Assembly: GCA_039818985.1 (NCBI GenBank) | Contig: JBCBSU010000001.1 | Location: 336,367-400,366, forward strand | DNA length: 64,000 bases | Direction: 5' to 3' | Origin: Pseudomonadota bacterium | Lineage (GTDB): Bacteria > Pseudomonadota > Alphaproteobacteria > Sphingomonadales > Sphingomonadaceae | Shown here: positions 52,376-61,350 of the stretch, in pieces | Position numbering within the stretch: position 1 is the first letter of the stretch | How the letters are laid out: every line of letters starts with the position of its first letter | The notes under the pieces: model-generated | What the model was told of the DNA's origin: nothing | Database searches by the model: none | The model's input: the letters and a program-made list of their open reading frames with translations, nothing else | Position numbers and translations under genes: made by a program

Positions 52376-52819
52376 TCAGGCCGCCTGTGCCTGTGGCGCA
52401 GAGGCGATCCGGGCATTGTCGATGGCGAAGGCACCGCGACCGAGCAATGCCTGTACGATCAGTGCAACGGCCCAGAAAACCGGAAACTCCCAGCCGCCAT
52501 TGGGGCTGGAGAACAGCCAGCCATTGGCCATGTGCGGCACGGTGGCGCCGATCATGAGTGGCACCAGGGCAAGCGCGACCATCCGGGTCTTGAAGCCGAG
52601 GATCAGTGCGGCACCGCCGATAATCTCTGCGGCGATGACCGGATAGGCGAGAAAGCCGGCAAAGCCGATGCTCTCGAAAAAGGCGGCGGTCCCTGCGGGG
52701 GTAAATACCAGCAGCTTGAGCAAGCCATGAGCGGCCATCATGGTGCCGAGCGAGACGCGCAGCAGCGCTGCGCCATAGGCCGTATAATCTGCGTCATCTG
52801 AAATTGTCTGTGTCATCAT
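52376..52819 (-). CDS. DoxX family membrane protein
   Basis: A 147-residue, four-helix membrane protein of the DoxX family, related to a subunit of archaeal thiosulphate:quinone oxidoreductase. The family core is RVSLGTMMAAHGLLKLL with AAFFESIGFAG and AEIIGGAALILG. The start at 52819 (MMTQ) has GGGAGA upstream; the upstream codons are not needed. It is the first gene of the doxX-pirin-azoR set, divergent from the LysR-type regulator gene, which is probably its controller. Precise function is unknown. Confidence 0.85.
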   Translation of the reverse strand: MMTQTISDDADYTAYGAALLRVSLGTMMAAHGLLKLLVFTPAGTAAFFESIGFAGFLAYPVIAAEIIGGAALILGFKTRMVALALVPLMIGATVPHMANGWLFSSPNGGWEFPVFWAVALIVQALLGRGAFAIDNARIASAPQAQAA

Positions 52820-52914
52820 CTGTCTCCCAATGCGGTGAAGCGATACACAGGAGATAGAGATGATTATCAATGTATGGAATTGACGAAAACTATATACTGT
52901 CTATGCGTTAATGC

Positions 52915-53793
52915 ATGGAAAAACTCGATTGGAACGACCTCCAGACATTTCTCGCCATTGCCGAGGCGGGCACGCTGTCCGCTGCGGCACGTCGGCTTGG
53001 CGTGACCCAGCCGACTATGGGGCGACGGCTGAAAGCACTGGAGCAACGCGCCGGGGCGCGGCTGTTGCAATCGATGCCGCGCGGTTTTGCGCTGACCCCG
53101 CTGGGCGAACGCGTGCTCGCGCATGCGGAAGCGATGCGAGAGCAGATGGATGCCGCCGAACGCGCGATCAGCGGCGGCGATATGCGGCTGGAGGGGGTGG
53201 TACGGATTACCACGGTCGAATTGCTGGCGGGGCATATCGTCGTTCCGGCCATGGCGGAACTGTGCCAGCAGCATCCCGGTATCAGCTTTGAGCTGGTTCC
53301 GGGTTCGCGCTCGTTCAGCCTGTCCAAGCGCGAGGCAGATATTGCGCTGCGCATTGCGCCCTTTGAGGGGCAGAGCGTTATCACCCGTCGTGTCGGCTAT
53401 TTGCGGCATCGTCTCTATGCCTCGGTTGATCGCGCCGCGCGCCAGCCGCACAGGAGCGACTGGGGCGGCGATGTCCCTTTGGTCACGGTGATGGACGACC
53501 AGATGCACCTGCCGCAGATACGCTGGCTGCATCAGCAATTCCCGGAGGCGCATCTGTGCTTCCGCAGTAATGACCGGCTGCTCCAGGGTCAGGCGGTAGC
53601 GCTGGGTCTGGGGCTTGCACTGCTGCCGGAACTGGTCGAGCAGCTGTTGCCGGGGCTGGCTAGGGTCGAGATTGATGATCTGCCCGAACCGCCGCCCGTG
53701 CATCTTGGCGTGCATCGTGATTTGCGCAACACGCCGCGTATTCGCGCTGCGCTCGACGGGATTATTGCGCGCAGCGCCAAAACACTGGCCTGA
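52915..53793 (+). CDS. LysR-type transcriptional regulator
   Basis: A 292-residue LTTR. The winged HTH (FLAIAEAGTLSAAARRLGVTQPTMGRRLKALEQRAGARLL) is at residues about 12-54 and the effector-binding domain from about 90. The start codon lies 95 bases from the divergent doxX start. An inverted repeat ATGC-N6-GCAT at 52903-52916 overlaps the start codon and could be an autoregulatory site. The ligand is unknown. From its neighbours (azoR, pirin, DoxX), a quinone or electrophile signal is a reasonable guess. Confidence 0.88.
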   Translation: MEKLDWNDLQTFLAIAEAGTLSAAARRLGVTQPTMGRRLKALEQRAGARLLQSMPRGFALTPLGERVLAHAEAMREQMDAAERAISGGDMRLEGVVRITTVELLAGHIVVPAMAELCQQHPGISFELVPGSRSFSLSKREADIALRIAPFEGQSVITRRVGYLRHRLYASVDRAARQPHRSDWGGDVPLVTVMDDQMHLPQIRWLHQQFPEAHLCFRSNDRLLQGQAVALGLGLALLPELVEQLLPGLARVEIDDLPEPPPVHLGVHRDLRNTPRIRAALDGIIARSAKTLA

Positions 53794-53840
53794 TTGGCCC
53801 CGCAGCGGCATAATCGCACCCCGGAAGGCAGTTTCGGAAT

Positions 53841-54830
53841 ATGGTTATGGAAAATAGCGCGCTGAAGACATGGCATCGTGAAGGTGCTGTCCTTCTGGAC
53901 CGCTTTATCGATGAAGAAGAGATCATGGCGGTGCGCGATGACTGTGACAGTTTCTTCAACGAACGACGCAAAGGCCAGACAGCGACCGGAGACGCTGTCA
54001 TCAAAAAGCGCGAGGGGCATATTGGTGTGTTCGATCCGGAACAGTTCATCAATATGGACCACATCCCCTTTCCGACTTCGCCTGCGCTGAACCTGATCGG
54101 TCTGCACCCCAGGCTGATGGCATTCGCGAGGGCAGCTCTGGGCACGGATGATGTGCGTCTCTATCAATGCGATGCATGGGCGAAATATACCGGTGAAGCC
54201 GATTACGATCAGCCCTTCCATTGTGACTTCAAGAACCACACGCTTACCGTTCCGGGCGATATGCCGGCGCAGCGCACTATCAACTTCATGATCTATGTTA
54301 CCGATGTGACCGATGATCTGGGGGCGATCCACTATGTTCCGAACAGCGAGAGTGCGGAAGTGGTTGGCGAATATCGTACAATATTTCCGGAAGGGGCATT
54401 GGGCGCCGAATTGCATTCCGGAATGGGCGATGACTGGGCTGAAGGTAAGATTCGCAGCTTTGCCGGAGAAATGCAGACGGCGCTCAAGGAGAAAGAACGC
54501 TCAGGGGCGGCCGTTGCCGGTTCGGTTTTCGCCTATGGCATTGATGTCTATCATCGCGGCACCAATCTCACGCGCCCGGGTGGCCATCGCTACACGATCA
54601 CCGCCAGCTACAAGGCTGCAGGGAATGACATGATCGGCTGGAGTGCATGGCCGTTCCACTTTCTCAAGCCGTGGGACGTCATCATCAACAATGCTACGCC
54701 GGAACAGTTGGCCTGTCTCGGTATCCCGCTGCCCGGCGACCCGTTCTGGACGTCGACGACATTGGCGCGGACACGCCTGCGCTGGCCCGGCTGGGACATG
54801 ACGCCCTGGCTGGAAGCAGCGGGTCAATAG
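53841..54830 (+). CDS. phytanoyl-CoA dioxygenase (PhyH) family protein
   Basis: A 329-residue non-haem iron/2-oxoglutarate oxygenase. The metal-binding HxD is in FHCDFKNHT (about residue 130) and the distal His is in YHRGTN (about 238), with the 2OG-binding Arg a few residues later in GGHRYTI. Family members hydroxylate many substrates; the substrate here is unknown. An ATG at 53847 is an alternative start. It lies alone between the LysR gene and ctrA. Its possible role in lipid modification is inference. Confidence 0.85.
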   Translation: MVMENSALKTWHREGAVLLDRFIDEEEIMAVRDDCDSFFNERRKGQTATGDAVIKKREGHIGVFDPEQFINMDHIPFPTSPALNLIGLHPRLMAFARAALGTDDVRLYQCDAWAKYTGEADYDQPFHCDFKNHTLTVPGDMPAQRTINFMIYVTDVTDDLGAIHYVPNSESAEVVGEYRTIFPEGALGAELHSGMGDDWAEGKIRSFAGEMQTALKEKERSGAAVAGSVFAYGIDVYHRGTNLTRPGGHRYTITASYKAAGNDMIGWSAWPFHFLKPWDVIINNATPEQLACLGIPLPGDPFWTSTTLARTRLRWPGWDMTPWLEAAGQ

Positions 54831-54929
54831 TTGCACGCAGGCAACAGTCATGGCGGCAGAACCGGTCTGGGGGCAGTTATGACCACCCTCAGAAGCAAAA
54901 AAATTGCGAACCGCTTTGCCCTGGAAACT

Positions 54930-55005
54930 GACTCATTTCTGCGGGTTTGCGCCATTAGTGATTCGTCGCGACTCGTGGAGTTGTGCGGTTTAACGCGAAA
55001 TTAAC
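54930..55005 (+). promoter_or_regulatory. ctrA promoter region: three GANTC sites and a CtrA box
   Basis: GANTC (the CcrM methylation site) occurs at 54930-54934, 54960-54964 and 54970-54974, three times in 45 bases where about one in 256 is expected. TTAA-N7-TTAAC at 54990-55005 is a full CtrA box. This matches the Caulobacter logic of methylation-dependent ctrA transcription and autoregulation. The gap 54831-55101 has no gene. Confidence 0.7.
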
Positions 55006-55101
55006 CTTTTATCTTCATCTGTCTTATGGTTAATTAAATGCGGGGACAGACATATGCTGTCTTCGCTCTGGCGAGGACCAGCAACCAAAAGGGGCTGCCA
55101 C

Positions 55102-55803
55102 ATGCGCGTGCTACTGATTGAAGATGAACCCACAACGGCAAAAGCCATTGAGCTGATGCTGACGACAGAGGGCTTTAATGTCTATACCACCGATCTCGGT
55201 GAAGAAGGCCTCGATCTTGGCAAGCTGTATGATTACGACATCATCCTGCTCGATCTCAACCTCCCCGACATGCACGGCTATGACGTGCTGAAGAAGCTCC
55301 GGGTCGCCAAGGTGCAGACGCCGGTGCTTATTCTTTCCGGGGTTTCGGAAATGGACAGCAAGGTACGCTCCTTCGGCTTCGGTGCCGACGACTATGTTAC
55401 CAAGCCATTCCATCGCGAAGAGCTGGTCGCCCGCATTCATGCCGTGGTGCGCCGCTCCAAGGGCCATTCGCAATCGGTCATCCGCACCGGCAAGCTGGCG
55501 GTCAACCTCGACGCCAAGACGGTCGAAGTCGACGGCGCCCGGGTGCATCTGACCGGCAAGGAATATGCGATGCTCGAGCTGCTGTCGCTGCGCAAGGGCA
55601 CGACGCTGACCAAGGAAATGTTCCTCAACCATCTCTATGGCGGCATGGACGAACCCGAACTCAAGATTATCGACGTCTTCATCTGCAAGCTACGCAAGAA
55701 GCTGGCGCTGGCCTGTGATGGAGAAAATTATATCGAGACCGTATGGGGCCGTGGCTATGTGCTGCGTGACCCGCAATCGGGCGAAGAAAGCCAGGCTGCC
55801 TGA
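55102..55803 (+). CDS. ctrA: cell cycle response regulator CtrA
   Basis: A 233-residue OmpR/PhoB-type regulator that controls replication start, division and motility in alphaproteobacteria. The receiver domain begins [20 protein letters not shown], with phosphoacceptor Asp51 in LLDLNLPD and KPF at about 102. The DNA-binding winged helix carries the CtrA-type ending [51 protein letters not shown]. Start 55102 is chosen by family alignment; an upstream start would add 16 unrelated residues. CtrA and GANTC elements in its promoter indicate autoregulation. A terminator follows. Confidence 0.97.
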   Translation: MRVLLIEDEPTTAKAIELMLTTEGFNVYTTDLGEEGLDLGKLYDYDIILLDLNLPDMHGYDVLKKLRVAKVQTPVLILSGVSEMDSKVRSFGFGADDYVTKPFHREELVARIHAVVRRSKGHSQSVIRTGKLAVNLDAKTVEVDGARVHLTGKEYAMLELLSLRKGTTLTKEMFLNHLYGGMDEPELKIIDVFICKLRKKLALACDGENYIETVWGRGYVLRDPQSGEESQAA

Positions 55804-55856
55804 GGCAATCCCGGCTGACACAGGTTACACTGTTCCGGCTTATTACCCGGGGGCAA

Positions 55857-55899
55857 AATGGGCTGGTCATTCCGAGGAATGACCAGCCCATTCTCTTTT
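55857..55899 (+). terminator. intrinsic terminator between ctrA and the phosphatase gene
   Basis: A 13-pair stem at 55860-55872 with 55877-55889 (extendable to 16), loop CGAG, is followed by TTCTCTTTT. It separates two converging genes and could serve both directions. Confidence 0.85.
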
Positions 55900-55916
55900 G
55901 GGCATATGCGTAACGG

Positions 55917-56684
55917 CTATTCCTGACTGCTCGTCTGCAGGAACCAGCGTTCCGATCCTTCAAGGCCGATGGCGGTAAGCTGGTCGGAAAGATAGGCCCC
56001 GGTGTCTATGCCGATGCGGTTGCGCTTCTGGTCGATCGTCTCGGAAATGGTGTGACCGTGGATGACGAATTTCTCATGCCGCGTCTTGTCCATGATGAAT
56101 TCCTCGCGGATCCAGCGCATATCCTTGGCGGTCTGCTCGACGAGCGGAACCTCCGGGCGTATGCCGGCATGGACAAAGACATAGTCGCCGATGATGATCT
56201 GGTCCTCGAAACCGGAAATGAAGGCGATATGCTCCTGCGGGAACAGTTCGGGCATCATTTCGGCCAGCTCTTCCAGCTCGAGCGAGCGATACTGGCTCGA
56301 CGGCAGACCATAGCTGAGGATGGTTTCGCGCCCGCCAATGCGGCAGAAAAACCGTACCATCTTTGGGTCGCCGGTGGCCGCGCCGAGCATCACTTCCTCA
56401 TGATTTCCCATCAGAAATCTGGCGCTGTCATAATTGTCGGCCAGCGTCATCGCGCGTTCGATCACCGCTTTGCTGTCAGGGCCGCGATCAACCAGATCGC
56501 CAAGCAGGATGATGTGGGTCTCGCACTCGCCGCGCCGGTCGCCATCATCGTCGATCATGTCGAGCATGCGGTCGAGCAGGTCCCGCCGGCCGTGAATGTC
56601 GCCAATGGCATAGACCCGCAGTCCCGCAGGGATGGAATATTGCGGACGATCTTGCTGGTTGCGGCGGAAAAGTGACTTGAGCAT
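55917..56684 (-). CDS. serine/threonine-type metallophosphoesterase
   Basis: A 255-residue PPP-family phosphatase. All metal motifs are present: GDIHG (about 28), GDLVDRG (about 60), GNHEE (about 93), HAG (about 172) and HGHT (about 209). It lacks any extra domain, like the bacterial PrpA/PrpB or lambda-type enzymes, so it probably dephosphorylates proteins or diadenosine tetraphosphate-like nucleotides. It is cytoplasmic. It converges on ctrA; no regulatory link can be claimed. Confidence 0.9.
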   Translation of the reverse strand: MLKSLFRRNQQDRPQYSIPAGLRVYAIGDIHGRRDLLDRMLDMIDDDGDRRGECETHIILLGDLVDRGPDSKAVIERAMTLADNYDSARFLMGNHEEVMLGAATGDPKMVRFFCRIGGRETILSYGLPSSQYRSLELEELAEMMPELFPQEHIAFISGFEDQIIIGDYVFVHAGIRPEVPLVEQTAKDMRWIREEFIMDKTRHEKFVIHGHTISETIDQKRNRIGIDTGAYLSDQLTAIGLEGSERWFLQTSSQE

Positions 56685-56735
56685 GGTACGGGTGTTTCGA
56701 ATATTGGGGAATGAGGGCCCGTAAAGCTTTTTACG

Positions 56736-57923
56736 CTAGCCCTCAACAGCAAAGCTGAGGCCGGCATTGGCCTCCAGCCGTGCCACCAGCTTGTCGCCGA
56801 GCAGCGCCGCCGGGGTGAAAATGCCTCCCTGGCTGTCGGTCACGTCACGTGCCAGGCACATGGCGGTCTCGGCGATCATCTTCGAGGTCGAGCCATAGCC
56901 AGGGTCCTTGTCGCCCTTGACGCCATAGGTGGCGGTCGCGCCGTCATTCATTTCGGCGACGAACATGATGTCGTAAAAGCCGTTTTCCCGCTCTTCCCTG
57001 CTCGGCCCCTCGCCGGGTTTGGGCGCATCATCGCCGCCCATCATGTCGGTGGTGGCAAGGTGATTGGCGATGGTCTCGCCCTGTTCGCCGGGACCGGTCA
57101 GCATCATCTCGTCATAGCGGAAATCCTCGCCATAGGGATGGCCAAGCAGTGCATTGGTGCGGTGGACATTCTTGGTGTTGATCGGTGCCATGATGAACGG
57201 TGCCGCCCAGCTCTGCAAAGCCTCGTCATATTCCGGGGTGTTGCCCTTAGGCTGCTCCGGGCCGACAAAATCGCCCGAGAGCGAGAACGGATCGACAAGA
57301 TACTGGATCACCTGCGGATCCTTGGCTGCGGCGGCCATGGTTGCTTTCAGGCTGGCCGCCGTGCCGCCGGAAAATGTGCCCTGCATGGCACGGACACGGC
57401 CCTTGATGCGCGGCGCCGGCTGGCCGAAGCGCTCCTTGCATTCGCGCTGCAGCATATAGACGCCAAGATCGAAGGGAATGGAATCGAAGCCGGTGGAAAA
57501 TACAATCCGCGCGCCGCTCTGCTTCGCCTTGTCCTCCAGCGCGTCGATTTTCTGGCGCATCCAGGCCGGTTCGCCCGACAGATCGCAATAATCGGTGCCA
57601 TGTTCGGCGCAGGCGGCGATCAGTTCATTACCGTAAAGCTGATACGGGCCGACGGTCGTGATAATCACCCGGCTGCGCTGGACCATGTCGGCGAGCGATG
57701 CCGGATCGGTGGCGTCGGCAACGACCAGCGGTGTATCGGCGGGCGCGCCGATCTCGTCGCGCACCGATGCCAGTTTTTCTTCCGAGCGGCCTGCCATTGC
57801 CCATTTCGGTGCATCCGCACCCTGGCCATATTGGTTGGCGAGATATTCTGCGACCAGTCGCCCGGTAAAGCCCGTCGAACCGTAAACGATAATGTCAAAT
57901 TCGCGCGAAGAACGGTCCGCCAT
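56736..57923 (-). CDS. saccharopine dehydrogenase family oxidoreductase
   Basis: A 395-residue NAD(P)-binding protein. The Rossmann motif YGSTGFTGRLVAEYL is near residue 13, followed by the SDH-like mid-domain (YCDLSGEPAWMRQKID, GFDSIPFDLGVYML, GTFSGGTAASL). This subgroup includes trans-acting enoyl reductases such as the mycobacterial one in phthiocerol lipid synthesis, so a lipid role is possible. It is unlikely to make lysine. ATG 57923 has AAGGAGC upstream; 120 further codons are in frame but unsupported. It precedes the phosphatase gene on the same strand. Confidence 0.85.
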   Translation of the reverse strand: MADRSSREFDIIVYGSTGFTGRLVAEYLANQYGQGADAPKWAMAGRSEEKLASVRDEIGAPADTPLVVADATDPASLADMVQRSRVIITTVGPYQLYGNELIAACAEHGTDYCDLSGEPAWMRQKIDALEDKAKQSGARIVFSTGFDSIPFDLGVYMLQRECKERFGQPAPRIKGRVRAMQGTFSGGTAASLKATMAAAAKDPQVIQYLVDPFSLSGDFVGPEQPKGNTPEYDEALQSWAAPFIMAPINTKNVHRTNALLGHPYGEDFRYDEMMLTGPGEQGETIANHLATTDMMGGDDAPKPGEGPSREERENGFYDIMFVAEMNDGATATYGVKGDKDPGYGSTSKMIAETAMCLARDVTDSQGGIFTPAALLGDKLVARLEANAGLSFAVEG

Positions 57924-58136
57924 GCTGTGCTCCTTGGTGCAATGATCAATGGTTCGAGGCGTGGCTGCAGCGCGCGGGTAGTCGCCAGCGCCAGCTTCGC
58001 CCGCGTCTATGGACCTGTCGGCGGCATTTGTCACGCCCGCTATGGCATCAATCAATTGTCTGTGCGGCATCGATATGCGATATCGGCAGTGAGAGCAGGG
58101 GCTGAGGCACGATAACAGCACGATAAGGGTGTGCCG

Positions 58137-59240
58137 ATGAACTATATCTACTGGGTTATCAGCTGGGCCTGCCACCGCAAATGCAAGCATTGCTATGATG
58201 ACCGTTTCCGCCCCTATGTGCGCGATGCTCTGGACGAGGTGGTGGCCGAGGGGCAGCACGCCTATGAGCGGATTATCGCCCATCTGCCCGATGATTTCAC
58301 CTATCTGGATCCCTGCAAGCCGGATGCCGATGCCGAGCCGCGCCGTATTCGCGGCAGCCTCTTCCTCGCCGGTGGCGAACCGCTCATAGATGCGGTGCGC
58401 GAGCCATTATTCTACCCGCTGCTGGAGAGGATCGGTGCACGCTATGGCGGCTATGACGCGCCCCATGCGCCACGCCTGGCCTGCCAGACCACCGGCGACA
58501 TCCTTACCGAACAGCATATCGAGGAGATGCTCGAGCGCGGCATGTGGAAGATCTGCATCGCCTCGATCGATGATTATCATGTCGGCATGGAGGGCGACAA
58601 AAAGCTGCGGCTGATGGAGAAGGTCAGCCGGATGATGGAGAAATTCGGCGTGCGCGAAGAGGTGCTCGCCGCTGGACCCAATCCACGCAATCCTGCCGGT
58701 GATGTCGATTATGAGGCCGATGACGGCCCGTTCTTCGTGTTTTTCGGCGCCCAGCCCGAATTGTGGATAGGTGAAATCTGGCCGCGCGGCCGGGCCTGGA
58801 CCAATGGCCTGAGCAAAGCTGATTATGGCACCAATTTCTGCGCCCGGCGTTCGGGTGGGCGGCATTTTCTTGACCATGGCCAGCGCGGATCGGAGGTGGC
58901 GATCGAGCCTGATGGTTCAGTCTATCCCTGTTGTCTGAAAACCAAGACGCCGATTGGCAATATCGCCGAGGAACCGCTGATTCCAATGCTTGACAGCCTG
59001 CGCGGTCATCCGGCGCTCGAAGCGCTCAATCGTGGCGACCCGGAAGCCATGGGGCTGGAGGCAGGGTGGGATCGCGAGGCCTTTCGCGTAAAATCGAAGA
59101 CGGTCACTCCCAAAGGCGAGGATTTCGAGAATCTCTGCATCGGCTGCGACCGTTTTTTCGAGCAGCATCTGGGTGAGGCGCTGAAGCAGATGCGCGAAGA
59201 GCGGATGCAGGCGCGAAAGGCTGCTGTGTCTGTCGGCTAG
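58137..59240 (+). CDS. radical SAM protein with C-terminal cysteine cluster
   Basis: A 367-residue radical SAM enzyme. The CxxxCxxC motif (Cys12, Cys16, Cys19 in CHRKCKHC) holds the SAM-binding iron-sulphur cluster, and LAGGEPL follows. The C-terminal region has further cysteines (FCARR, YPCCLKT, LCIGCDRF), like a SPASM or twitch domain with an auxiliary cluster. AAGGG lies seven bases before ATG 58137; GTG 58131 is an alternative. No precursor peptide or substrate-specific partner gene was found. Function is therefore open. It converges on the acyl-CoA dehydrogenase gene, overlapping by four bases at CTAG. Confidence 0.85.
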   Translation: MNYIYWVISWACHRKCKHCYDDRFRPYVRDALDEVVAEGQHAYERIIAHLPDDFTYLDPCKPDADAEPRRIRGSLFLAGGEPLIDAVREPLFYPLLERIGARYGGYDAPHAPRLACQTTGDILTEQHIEEMLERGMWKICIASIDDYHVGMEGDKKLRLMEKVSRMMEKFGVREEVLAAGPNPRNPAGDVDYEADDGPFFVFFGAQPELWIGEIWPRGRAWTNGLSKADYGTNFCARRSGGRHFLDHGQRGSEVAIEPDGSVYPCCLKTKTPIGNIAEEPLIPMLDSLRGHPALEALNRGDPEAMGLEAGWDREAFRVKSKTVTPKGEDFENLCIGCDRFFEQHLGEALKQMREERMQARKAAVSVG

Positions 59241-60409
59241 ATCCCGAACTGTCGACTGGCGAGGTCAAACATGATTTCTTCGGAGCCGCCGCCAATCGCC
59301 ATCACCCGTACTTCGCGATAGATGCGCTCGACCCTGTTGCCACGGACATAGCTGGCACCGCCAAGTATCTGACAGGCTTCACGGGCGCAAAATTCCATGG
59401 TGCGGGTCGCTTGCACCTTGAGCAGGGCAAAGTCGCCGGGAGCTGCCCGATCCTGCTGTACCGTCCAGGCGCAGCGGTCAATCATCGCCTGTGTTGCCTG
59501 AATCTGGCGCAGCATGTCAGCCAGCTTGTGGCGGATGGTCTGGCGCTGCGACAGCGGTTTGCCGAAGGTCTCGCGCTGCTGTGCCCATTCGAGCGCATCC
59601 TCATAACAGATACGTGCAAAGGCGGCGGCCTGTTGCGCCATGCCCAGCCGTTCGCCGTTGAAATTGCGCATAATTCCGGCAAAGCCCTGATTTTCCGGGC
59701 CGATAAGATTAGCGGCGGGGACGGCAACATCGTCGAAATGGATGGTGGCGGTGTCCGAGGCATGCCAGCCCATTTTTTGCAGCGGCGTGCGTGAGACGCC
59801 ATTGCGTTCGGCCTCCACCAGCAGCAGCGAGATACCGCCATAGCCAGGATCGCCGGTGCGTACCGCCAGGGTGATATAGTCGGCGCGCATGCCCGATGTG
59901 ATCAGCGTCTTGGCGCCGTTGACGCGATAGATCTCACCGTCGCGCACTGCGCGGGTTTTGAGATTGGCGACATCCGATCCGCCCGAGGGTTCGGTAATCC
60001 CAAGCGCGATTATCGCCTCACCCGACAGCACGTCGGGGGCAATGCGCTGCTGCAGCTCGGCGCTGCCCAGCGCCAATATCGGTGGCAGCCCGATGCCGTG
60101 CGTCATCAGTGAGGCAACAATGCCGCCCGCACCGGCGCGGCATAGCTCCTCGCTCTGCACCAGCGAATGGAAAATATCGAAATCGCTGCCGCTGCCGCCC
60201 AGTCCTTCGGGATAACCAAGCCCCAATATGCCGGCATCGGCGGCCTTGCGATGCAGGTCGCGCGGCAATTCGCCAGCCTGCTCCCAGGCATCGACATGCG
60301 GCAGGATTTCCCGGGTGACAAAGGCACGAACGCTGTCGGCTACGGCGTCATGGGTTGCGTCGTAAAAGGGCGCGCTATTGCGCCATTGATCATAGAGATA
60401 GCTGGCCAT
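59237..60409 (-). CDS. acyl-CoA dehydrogenase
   Basis: A 390-residue flavoprotein with the full acyl-CoA dehydrogenase fold: an N-terminal helical domain, ITEPSGGSDVANLKT with the FAD-binding ITE.GGSD signature (about residue 125), NGAKTLITSG, and the C-terminal QILGGASYVRGNRVERIYREVR. It oxidises acyl-CoA to 2-enoyl-CoA. The chosen ATG at 60409 has GAGGGG upstream; six upstream codons are unneeded. Chain-length preference is unknown. Confidence 0.92.
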   Translation of the reverse strand: MASYLYDQWRNSAPFYDATHDAVADSVRAFVTREILPHVDAWEQAGELPRDLHRKAADAGILGLGYPEGLGGSGSDFDIFHSLVQSEELCRAGAGGIVASLMTHGIGLPPILALGSAELQQRIAPDVLSGEAIIALGITEPSGGSDVANLKTRAVRDGEIYRVNGAKTLITSGMRADYITLAVRTGDPGYGGISLLLVEAERNGVSRTPLQKMGWHASDTATIHFDDVAVPAANLIGPENQGFAGIMRNFNGERLGMAQQAAAFARICYEDALEWAQQRETFGKPLSQRQTIRHKLADMLRQIQATQAMIDRCAWTVQQDRAAPGDFALLKVQATRTMEFCAREACQILGGASYVRGNRVERIYREVRVMAIGGGSEEIMFDLASRQFGI

Positions 60410-60484
60410 GCCCCTCGTGTAGATCACAGCCTGACGCCTGTCACCAGCATGTCTTGTCTCTTTTGCGCCAGTCCCGTGCCAAGG

Positions 60485-60925
60485 CTATGGGGTGCAGCAT
60501 TCCCCTGTACCGGTATTTTGCGCCGCGATCTCTTCGGCGTTTATGCGTTTGCCATATTCTGTGACATTTCCGGTTGTCAGGAAGGTTTCCCAGACGACAC
60601 CATCAGGGTCGGCGGTCCAGTTCTTCTCCGACTGGGCGTAGCAGCATGTGGTTTCACCCTCCTCGAATATGGCGCCACCGGCTTCTCTGATGCGGCCATA
60701 GACTTCGGTCAGTTCATCGGGTTGCTCGACCTGGATACCGATATGCTCAACGCCTCGCTTCTCGCCAACATGGCTCGACATGGCAAAGTTCACACGGGGC
60801 TCGTCGAGCATCCACTTGGCATAGTCCGGCTTGAGCGCTGTGGGCTCGGTGCCGAACAACCGGGTGTAGAAGGCGACTGATTTCTCGATATTCTCGACCG
60901 AGAGGTGAATATGCAGACGTTTCAT
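60485..60925 (-). CDS. ArsI/CadI family glyoxalase-fold metalloprotein
   Basis: A 146-residue vicinal oxygen chelate protein. The family marker GETTCCYAQSEKNWTADPDGVVWETF (about residue 90-115) contains the paired cysteines of ArsI, a C-As lyase that demethylates trivalent organoarsenicals. A second CC near the C-terminus (GECCTP) may bind the metal(loid). CadI members are cadmium-induced, so the substrate could be arsenic or cadmium. It overlaps the arsR-like gene by ATGA, and the pair is one operon. Confidence 0.9.
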   Translation of the reverse strand: MKRLHIHLSVENIEKSVAFYTRLFGTEPTALKPDYAKWMLDEPRVNFAMSSHVGEKRGVEHIGIQVEQPDELTEVYGRIREAGGAIFEEGETTCCYAQSEKNWTADPDGVVWETFLTTGNVTEYGKRINAEEIAAQNTGTGECCTP

Positions 60926-61251
60926 GAGCAGGCTCCCTTTGTTTCCAGAAAGTCAGTCGCCTCCACGTCACCGGCGCAGCAATTCTGCATGAGATAACCA
61001 AGCAGCCTGTTCATGGCAGCATAGTTGGCGCGGTAGATCAGGGTGCGCGACTGGCGTTCCTGGGTCAGCAGTTCGGCGCGGGTCAGATGCGCCAGGTGGA
61101 AGGAAAGGGAGCTGGACGGGATATCGAGCTTCTGTGCAATCGCACCTGCTGCAAGGCCGCTTTGCCCGGCTTCAACAAGCAGGCGAAAAACCGCCAGCCT
61201 GTGTTCCTGCGCCAGTGACGACAGCATTGCGACAACCTGTATGTTATCCAT
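60922..61251 (-). CDS. ArsR-family metalloregulator
   Basis: A 109-residue winged-helix repressor (LSSLAQEHRLAVFRLLVEAGQSGLAAGAIAQKLDIPSSSLSFHLAHLTRAELLTQER). It ends in a Cys-containing tail (NCCAGD, GACS), possible inducer-binding residues. The start at 61251 is chosen because GGAG precedes it; ATG 61263 would overlap the operator. Two palindromes lie just upstream and probably bind its dimer. It regulates the adjacent ArsI/CadI-like gene. The inducer (arsenite, organoarsenical or cadmium) cannot be read off. Confidence 0.85.
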   Translation of the reverse strand: MDNIQVVAMLSSLAQEHRLAVFRLLVEAGQSGLAAGAIAQKLDIPSSSLSFHLAHLTRAELLTQERQSRTLIYRANYAAMNRLLGYLMQNCCAGDVEATDFLETKGACS

Positions 61252-61261
61252 TTCCGACTCC

Positions 61262-61328
61262 ATTTCGATATTTCTATATATATCGAAATATAGATCATGG
61301 TCAAGACATTTCGATATATATAGAAATG
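61262..61328. promoter_or_regulatory. twin palindromic operator of the ArsR operon
   Basis: ATTTCGATAT-N8-ATATCGAAAT at 61262-61289 and CATTTC-N10-GAAATG at 61307-61328 are two inverted repeats whose left halves begin with the same ATTTCGATAT. They lie between the arsR start and the dcd end, where an ArsR dimer pair would bind cooperatively. Confidence 0.65.
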
Positions 61329-61350
61329 TGGAGTGTTTCCGGGCTGATGG

